64,000 nucleotides of DNA from Streptomyces flaveus. Lineage in GTDB: Bacteria > Actinomycetota > Actinomycetes > Streptomycetales > Streptomycetaceae. Below, in pieces: positions 59,977-64,000 of the stretch (the stretch's first letter is position 1; each line of letters begins with the position of its first letter). The notes below the pieces were generated by a model that was not told the origin of the DNA, made no database searches, and saw nothing but the letters and a program-made list of their open reading frames with translations. The translations under genes were made by a program, and so were the position numbers. The stretch covers positions 329,732-393,731 of the forward strand of contig NZ_BMPQ01000004.1 in the NCBI RefSeq assembly GCF_014647675.1, given 5' to 3'.

Positions 59977-60960
59977 ATGCAGCCACAGGTGGCAGACGAG
60001 GCGGCGGCCGGACGCCACGCGGCGTCCACCAGTCGCACGCGGCGCGCCGCCCGCCCCCACCCACCCCACCAGGCCGGAGGCCCATGGTGGCGGTCCCGCA
60101 AGGTCAAGGGCCTCGGTTACGCCGCCCCCACCGCCGCGTTCGTCACGGTGTTCTTCCTGCTGCCCCTGCTGCTCGTCGGACAGATGTCGCTCAGCGACTG
60201 GCCGCTCCTCGCCGGGAACCGGGGCGGCAACGCCCCCGAGAACTACACGGACATCACCGACGGCACCCTATTCTGGCCGGCGGTCCGCTTCACCCTGCTC
60301 TACACCGTGATCGTCACCGTCATCCTCCTCGGGCTGGCGCTCCTGCTGGCCCTCCTGGTCCAGGAACACCGGCCGGGCGTCGGCTTCTTCCGTACGGTCT
60401 ACTTCCTGCCCGGCGCCCTCGGACTGGCCTCCGCGTCCCTGTTGTTCTGGGGTCTCTACAGTCCCACCACCGGCCCGCTCAGTCCCCTCCTCGAAGGACT
60501 CGGCCTGGTCGACGAACCGGTCTCCTTCCTGGGCGCACCGACCTCGGCTCTGCTGTCGACGGTGTTCCTCGTCGTCTGGAAGTTCGCCGGGTTCTACATG
60601 CTGATCCTGCTCGTCGGCCTCCAGCGCATCCCGCACGAGGTGTACGAGGCGGCGCGGATGGACGGCGCGGACCGATGGCAGATATTCCGCCGCATCACCC
60701 TGCCCCTGCTGCGGCCCTCCCTCGCGCTGACGCTGCTGCTGTGTGCGACCGGCTCGCTGCTCGCCTTCGACCAGTTCTTCATCCTCACCAAGGGAGGACC
60801 GGACAACAGCACCGTCACCATCGTCCAGCTCATCTACCGCGAGGCGTTCCAGCGGCTGGACCTCGGCACCGCCGCGGCGCTCTCGATCATCGTGCTGGCC
60901 GTGCTGCTCCTGCTCAACGTCCTGCAGTTCCGCGGCCTGCGCCGCGCGGACGAGCCATGA
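59977..60960 (+). CDS. Sugar ABC transporter permease (MalF type)
   Basis: A 327-residue permease. A basic cytoplasmic N-terminus (about 1-45) precedes six helices: APTAAFVTVFFLLPLLLVGQ, FTLLYTVIVTVILLGLALLL, VFLVVWKFAGFYMLILLVGL; EAA loop EVYEAARMDGADRWQIFRRI. GAGGAGAGCC precedes ATG 59977. The stop overlaps the next permease (ATGA). With the neighbouring MalG-type protein it forms the channel of a CUT1 importer, likely for arabino-oligosaccharides given the GH127 gene downstream. Confidence 0.9.
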   Translation: MQPQVADEAAAGRHAASTSRTRRAARPHPPHQAGGPWWRSRKVKGLGYAAPTAAFVTVFFLLPLLLVGQMSLSDWPLLAGNRGGNAPENYTDITDGTLFWPAVRFTLLYTVIVTVILLGLALLLALLVQEHRPGVGFFRTVYFLPGALGLASASLLFWGLYSPTTGPLSPLLEGLGLVDEPVSFLGAPTSALLSTVFLVVWKFAGFYMLILLVGLQRIPHEVYEAARMDGADRWQIFRRITLPLLRPSLALTLLLCATGSLLAFDQFFILTKGGPDNSTVTIVQLIYREAFQRLDLGTAAALSIIVLAVLLLLNVLQFRGLRRADEP

Positions 60961-61820
60961 GCGGAGCCACTGGAGAAGCCATGAGAACGGAGACCATGGG
61001 ACTCAAGAACACCCTCAGCCGCACCCCGTACTACGTCCTCGCCGGCGGCCTGGCCGTCATCTTCCTCTTCCCGCTGGTGTGGAACGCCTGGGCCTCGGTC
61101 AGCGGACAGCCCGGCACCGCACAGGAGTCCGGCTACGGATTCGGCAACTACCGCACCCTGCTCGACTACGACGCGGGCCTGTGGCGCTACCTGCTCAACA
61201 GCACGATCGTCTCGGCACTCACGGTCGCGCTCACGCTGGGGGTGTCACTGCTGGGCGGCTACGCCTTCGCCCGCTTCGACTTCCCCGGCAAGAACCTCCT
61301 CTTCCTGCTGACCCTGGCCATCCTCATGGTCCCGTACGCCACGCTGCTCATCCCGCTCTATGTGCTGCTCGGCAGACTCCACCTGCAGAACTCGCTCATC
61401 GGGCTCAGCCTGGTGCTCGCCATGTTCCAACTGCCGTTCGCCACCTTCATGATGCGGATCTCCTTCGAGGCCGTGCCCCGCGAACTGGAGGAGTCGGCCC
61501 TCGTCGACGGCTGCGGAACATCGGGCGCGCTCCGGCGGATCCTGCTCCCCGCGGTCCGGCCAGGACTGATCACCGTGGGACTCTTCGCCTTCCTCGCGGC
61601 GTGGAACGACTTCATCGCCCCGCTGATCCTCATCTCGGACAGCGAGAAGGCACCACTGCCACTGGCCATCGCCAATCTGAGGCAGCAGAGCATGGGCGCC
61701 GTCGACTACGGGGCGACCGAGGCCGGGGTGGTCGTCCTGGCCGTCCCCTGCCTCCTCCTCTTCCTGCTCCTGCAACGGCACTACATGCGCGGCTTCATGT
61801 CCGGCGCGCTGAAGGGATGA
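60957..61820 (+). CDS. Sugar ABC transporter permease (MalG type)
   Basis: A 287-residue permease with six helices, GGLAVIFLFPLVWNAWASVS and VALTLGVSLLGGYAFARFDF among them; EAA loop ELEESALVDGCGTSGALRRI; C-terminal FMSGALKG. ATG 60957 overlaps the MalF-type stop by four bases (ATGA). In-frame ATGs at 60981 and 60996 with GGAG upstream are alternatives, so the N-terminus is uncertain. The GH127 gene begins 37 bp downstream. Confidence 0.88.
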   Translation: MSGATGEAMRTETMGLKNTLSRTPYYVLAGGLAVIFLFPLVWNAWASVSGQPGTAQESGYGFGNYRTLLDYDAGLWRYLLNSTIVSALTVALTLGVSLLGGYAFARFDFPGKNLLFLLTLAILMVPYATLLIPLYVLLGRLHLQNSLIGLSLVLAMFQLPFATFMMRISFEAVPRELEESALVDGCGTSGALRRILLPAVRPGLITVGLFAFLAAWNDFIAPLILISDSEKAPLPLAIANLRQQSMGAVDYGATEAGVVVLAVPCLLLFLLLQRHYMRGFMSGALKG

Positions 61821-61857
61821 CCCGAAGGCATGAACAGGTGAGGGGGAACAGGCCAAC

Positions 61858-63900
61858 ATGACACGGTCACCCATCGTGCCGGTGGCGCCAGGCCGCGGCC
61901 GGAGCCGGTTACGGCCGCTCGGCCTCGACGAGGTGAGGATCACCGGCGGCTTCTGGGGCCGGCGGCAGCAGGTCAACGCCGAGGCCACGCTGCACCACTG
62001 CCGCGACTGGATGGAACGCGTCGGCTGGATCGGCAACTTCCGGACCGCCGTGCACGGCCGGATCGACCGCGACCGGCGGGGCCGGGAGTTCGCCGACTCC
62101 GACGTCTACAAGCTGCTCGAAGCGATGGCCTGGGAGACCGGGCGCCGCGCCGATTCCGCCCTGGACGCGGCGATCGCCGAACTCACCGACGCCATCGCCC
62201 CTGCCCAGGAACCGGACGGCTACCTCAACACCGCCTACGGCCGCCCGGGACAGCCACCCCGGTACAGCGACCTCGAATGGGGCCACGAACTGTACTGCTA
62301 CGGCCATCTCATCCAGGCCGGCGTGGCGCAGAGCAGAGCACGCGGCGAGGGCGAGCTGACCAAGACCGCGCGACGCGCCGCCGACCACGTCTGCGCCACC
62401 TTCGGCACGGACGGCATCGAACGGGTCTGCGGCCACCCGGAGATCGAGACGGCCCTGGTGGAACTGGCCCGGCTCACCGGCGAGCAGCGCTATCTCGACC
62501 AGGCCGCGCTCTTCGTCGCGCGGCGCGGCCACGGCACGCTCGCCGACATCGAGTTCGGCCGCGCGTACTACCAGGACGACTTACCGGTACGAGAGGCGAA
62601 GGTGTTGCGCGGCCACGCCGTCCGCGCCCTCTACCTCGCCGCCGGTGCCGTCGACGTGGCCATGGAGACCGGCGACGAGGAACTGCTCGCCGCGGTCGTA
62701 CGGCAGTGGGAGACGACGGTCGCGCGGCGGACGTATCTGACCGGCGGCATGGGGTCGCACCACCGGGACGAGTCCTTCGGCGAGGACTTCGTCCTGCCTC
62801 CGGACCGCGCGTACTCCGAGACGTGCGCGGGCGTCGCCTCGGTGATGCTCTGCTGGCGGCTGCTTCTCGCCACCGGCGAGCCACGCTTCGCCGACCTGGC
62901 CGAGCGCACCCTGTTCAACGTGATCGCGGCCTCCCCGTCCGAGGACGGCCGCGCCTTCTTCTACACCAACACCCTCCACCGGCGCGGTCGGGGCACAGAA
63001 TCCAGAACCGACACCGACAGTCCGCGCGCCGACTCCGGCCTGCGCGCCCCCTGGTTCGCGGTCTCGTGCTGCCCGACCAATGTGGCACGTACCCTCGCCC
63101 AGCTGTCCGGGTATCTGGCCACGGCCGACGAACACGGCCTCCAACTGCACCAGTACGCCGACGCCGAGATCGCCACCACGCTCGATGACGGCCGCGTGAT
63201 CGGGCTCCGTGTCCGCACCGACTACCCGGCCGGGGGAGCGGTCACCGTACGGGTCACCCGTTCCCCCGACCACGGCCCTTGGACCCTCGCGTTACGCGTC
63301 CCCGCCTGGACGGCGGGCGCCACGGCCTGGCTGACGGACCCCGACGGGGTACGCCGCCCCGCCGCCTCCGGGTCGGTCGAGGTCACCCGGGCCTTCCGGG
63401 CGGGCGACCAGGTCCGGCTGGAACTGCCCCTCGCGCCCCGCTGGATCCGGGCCGATCCACGGATCGACGCGGTCCGCGGCACGCTGGCGGTCCAGCGCGG
63501 GCCGCTGGTGTACTGCGCGGAGTCCACGGATCTGCCCGGCGGGCGGGACGTGGACGCGGTACGGGTGGATCCGCGCGCACAGCCACGGGAACGGTTGGAC
63601 CGAGGGCGTGGCGGCTACAGACCCGCCACGGTGCTGGTCGCCGGTGAGCTGACCGGGACGGACGACCGGAATGAACAGCGCGACGCGTCATGGCCGTACG
63701 AGCCGCACAGTCACCCCCCACGTCGTACGACCGCAGCCGACCGCACGGAGATCGTCCTCGTTCCCTACCACTCCTGGGGGAACAGAGGACCTTCGACCAT
63801 GCGGGTGTGGCTGCCCACGGCGGACCCCGACAGCACCACCCCCACAGGGAGGCAGTCGTGCACGAACCTCGAAGAGAGCACAGACCGCACAGCCGTTTAA
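61858..63900 (+). CDS. GH127 beta-L-arabinofuranosidase-like enzyme with three TTA codons
   Basis: A 680-residue cytoplasmic enzyme of the GH127 (DUF1680) family that releases L-arabinofuranose from plant arabinosides. Zinc/catalytic residues of the HypBA1 type are visible: Glu321 and Cys323 (AYSETCAGVAS), Cys404 nucleophile and Cys405 (AVSCCPTNVA). Substrate-side blocks: EFADSDVYKLLEAMAWETGR, EPDGYLNTAYGRPGQPPRYS, EWGHELYCYGHLIQAGVAQS. TTA codons at 61909, 62581 and 63292 are unusually many for one streptomycete gene. Its last 43 bases overlap the following secreted-protein gene. Confidence 0.9.
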   Translation: MTRSPIVPVAPGRGRSRLRPLGLDEVRITGGFWGRRQQVNAEATLHHCRDWMERVGWIGNFRTAVHGRIDRDRRGREFADSDVYKLLEAMAWETGRRADSALDAAIAELTDAIAPAQEPDGYLNTAYGRPGQPPRYSDLEWGHELYCYGHLIQAGVAQSRARGEGELTKTARRAADHVCATFGTDGIERVCGHPEIETALVELARLTGEQRYLDQAALFVARRGHGTLADIEFGRAYYQDDLPVREAKVLRGHAVRALYLAAGAVDVAMETGDEELLAAVVRQWETTVARRTYLTGGMGSHHRDESFGEDFVLPPDRAYSETCAGVASVMLCWRLLLATGEPRFADLAERTLFNVIAASPSEDGRAFFYTNTLHRRGRGTESRTDTDSPRADSGLRAPWFAVSCCPTNVARTLAQLSGYLATADEHGLQLHQYADAEIATTLDDGRVIGLRVRTDYPAGGAVTVRVTRSPDHGPWTLALRVPAWTAGATAWLTDPDGVRRPAASGSVEVTRAFRAGDQVRLELPLAPRWIRADPRIDAVRGTLAVQRGPLVYCAESTDLPGGRDVDAVRVDPRAQPRERLDRGRGGYRPATVLVAGELTGTDDRNEQRDASWPYEPHSHPPRRTTAADRTEIVLVPYHSWGNRGPSTMRVWLPTADPDSTTPTGRQSCTNLEESTDRTAV

Positions 63901-64000
63901 GACAGCGCGGCCGAGGTTTCCTCGCCGGAGCCCTGACGCTCGCCCTGGCATTGGTGGCCACGTCGGCCGCCGTCGTCCCTGCCCACGCAGACAACGACGC
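63858..64000 (+). CDS. Secreted protein, N-terminus only (runs off right edge, TTA codon)
   Basis: The 47 visible residues begin at GTG 63858 with AGGGAGG upstream, inside the last codons of the GH127 gene. A basic region (REHRPHSRLRQRGRG) and hydrophobic core (FLAGALTLALALVATSAAVV) ending PAHA-DND form a signal peptide. Codon 14 is TTA (63897-63899). The rest lies outside the window. Position suggests a secreted glycoside hydrolase or arabinan-binding protein, unproven. Confidence 0.72.
   Translation, partial: MHEPRREHRPHSRLRQRGRGFLAGALTLALALVATSAAVVPAHADND

Overview
The window is about 71-73% G+C by eye. Coding regions show the third-position G/C bias of an actinomycete, starts are often GTG or TTG, translational overlaps of the GTGA/ATGA type are frequent, and TTA leucine codons are rare and restricted to a few genes. 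Scr1/WhiJ-type regulators with DUF397, streptogrisin-like proteases, LAL regulators, PucR regulators, a mycothiol-transferase-like DinB protein and characteristic intergenic hairpin repeats all point to Streptomyces or a very close relative. The content is accessory and catabolic rather than core. I see no rRNA, tRNA, CRISPR array, prophage or intact insertion sequence.

Layout. 1-7.6 kb: stress and housekeeping-type small genes (DUF3040, phosphoribosyltransferase plus pyruvyl transferase, STAS anti-anti-sigma, DUF2267, DinB), a DUF35 protein and a TetR regulator flanked by two pairs of matching palindromes, an RpiR regulator, RNase HI and a small antitoxin-like protein. 7.8-18.8 kb: secreted nuclease/phosphatase-fold enzyme, a cutinase/PET-hydrolase-type esterase, a divergent pair of PucR regulators, ankyrin protein, DUF89/ARMT1 phosphatase, a membrane-anchored S1 protease, epoxide hydrolase, DUF2071 and DUF4142. 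19-24 kb: F420/NADP-type reductase, a broken oxidase gene inside repeat DNA, an Rv2629/Balon-like protein, a hydrolase, an MTQ2/HemK2-type methyltransferase, a CDGSH protein and a haem-oxygenase-like diiron protein. 24.1-27.4 kb: a persulfide/sulfite detoxification locus (rhodanese, CstR-like repressor, TauE exporter, persulfide dioxygenase-rhodanese) with three matching operators.

27.5-37.1 kb: small oxidoreductases, a peptidoglycan-binding membrane protein, two secreted pectate lyases (PL1 and PL3) ended by a strong terminator, then a TTA-containing LAL regulator and a BBE-type FAD oxidase. 37.1-41.2 kb: DUF574 methyltransferase, a kinase-like protein with a weak P-loop, and a WhiJ-like module (DUF397, helix-turn-helix regulator, ATPase, DUF6624) with a 19-bp palindrome in its divergent promoter. 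41.2-49.7 kb: a second LAL regulator, a GH15 enzyme, and a three-gene operon joining a response-regulator/thioredoxin-reductase fusion, a cNMP-binding histidine kinase and a UBP zinc finger. 49.9-57 kb: streptogrisin-like protease and an oligopeptide ABC operon in which one permease and one ATPase are fused. 57.1-64 kb: a LacI-controlled sugar transporter operon with a GH127 beta-L-arabinofuranosidase and the start of a secreted protein.

Two themes tie the window together. One is plant cell-wall and polymer use: pectate lyases, GH127 with its own ABC importer, GH15, a cutinase and secreted proteases with a peptide importer. The other is developmental control through the bldA tRNA: in-frame TTA codons occur in a PucR regulator, the PL3 lyase, a LAL regulator, two genes of the peptide transporter operon, GH127 (three) and the secreted gene after it. 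The most interesting regulatory architecture is seen at the persulfide locus, the TetR/DUF35 locus and the WhiJ-like locus.
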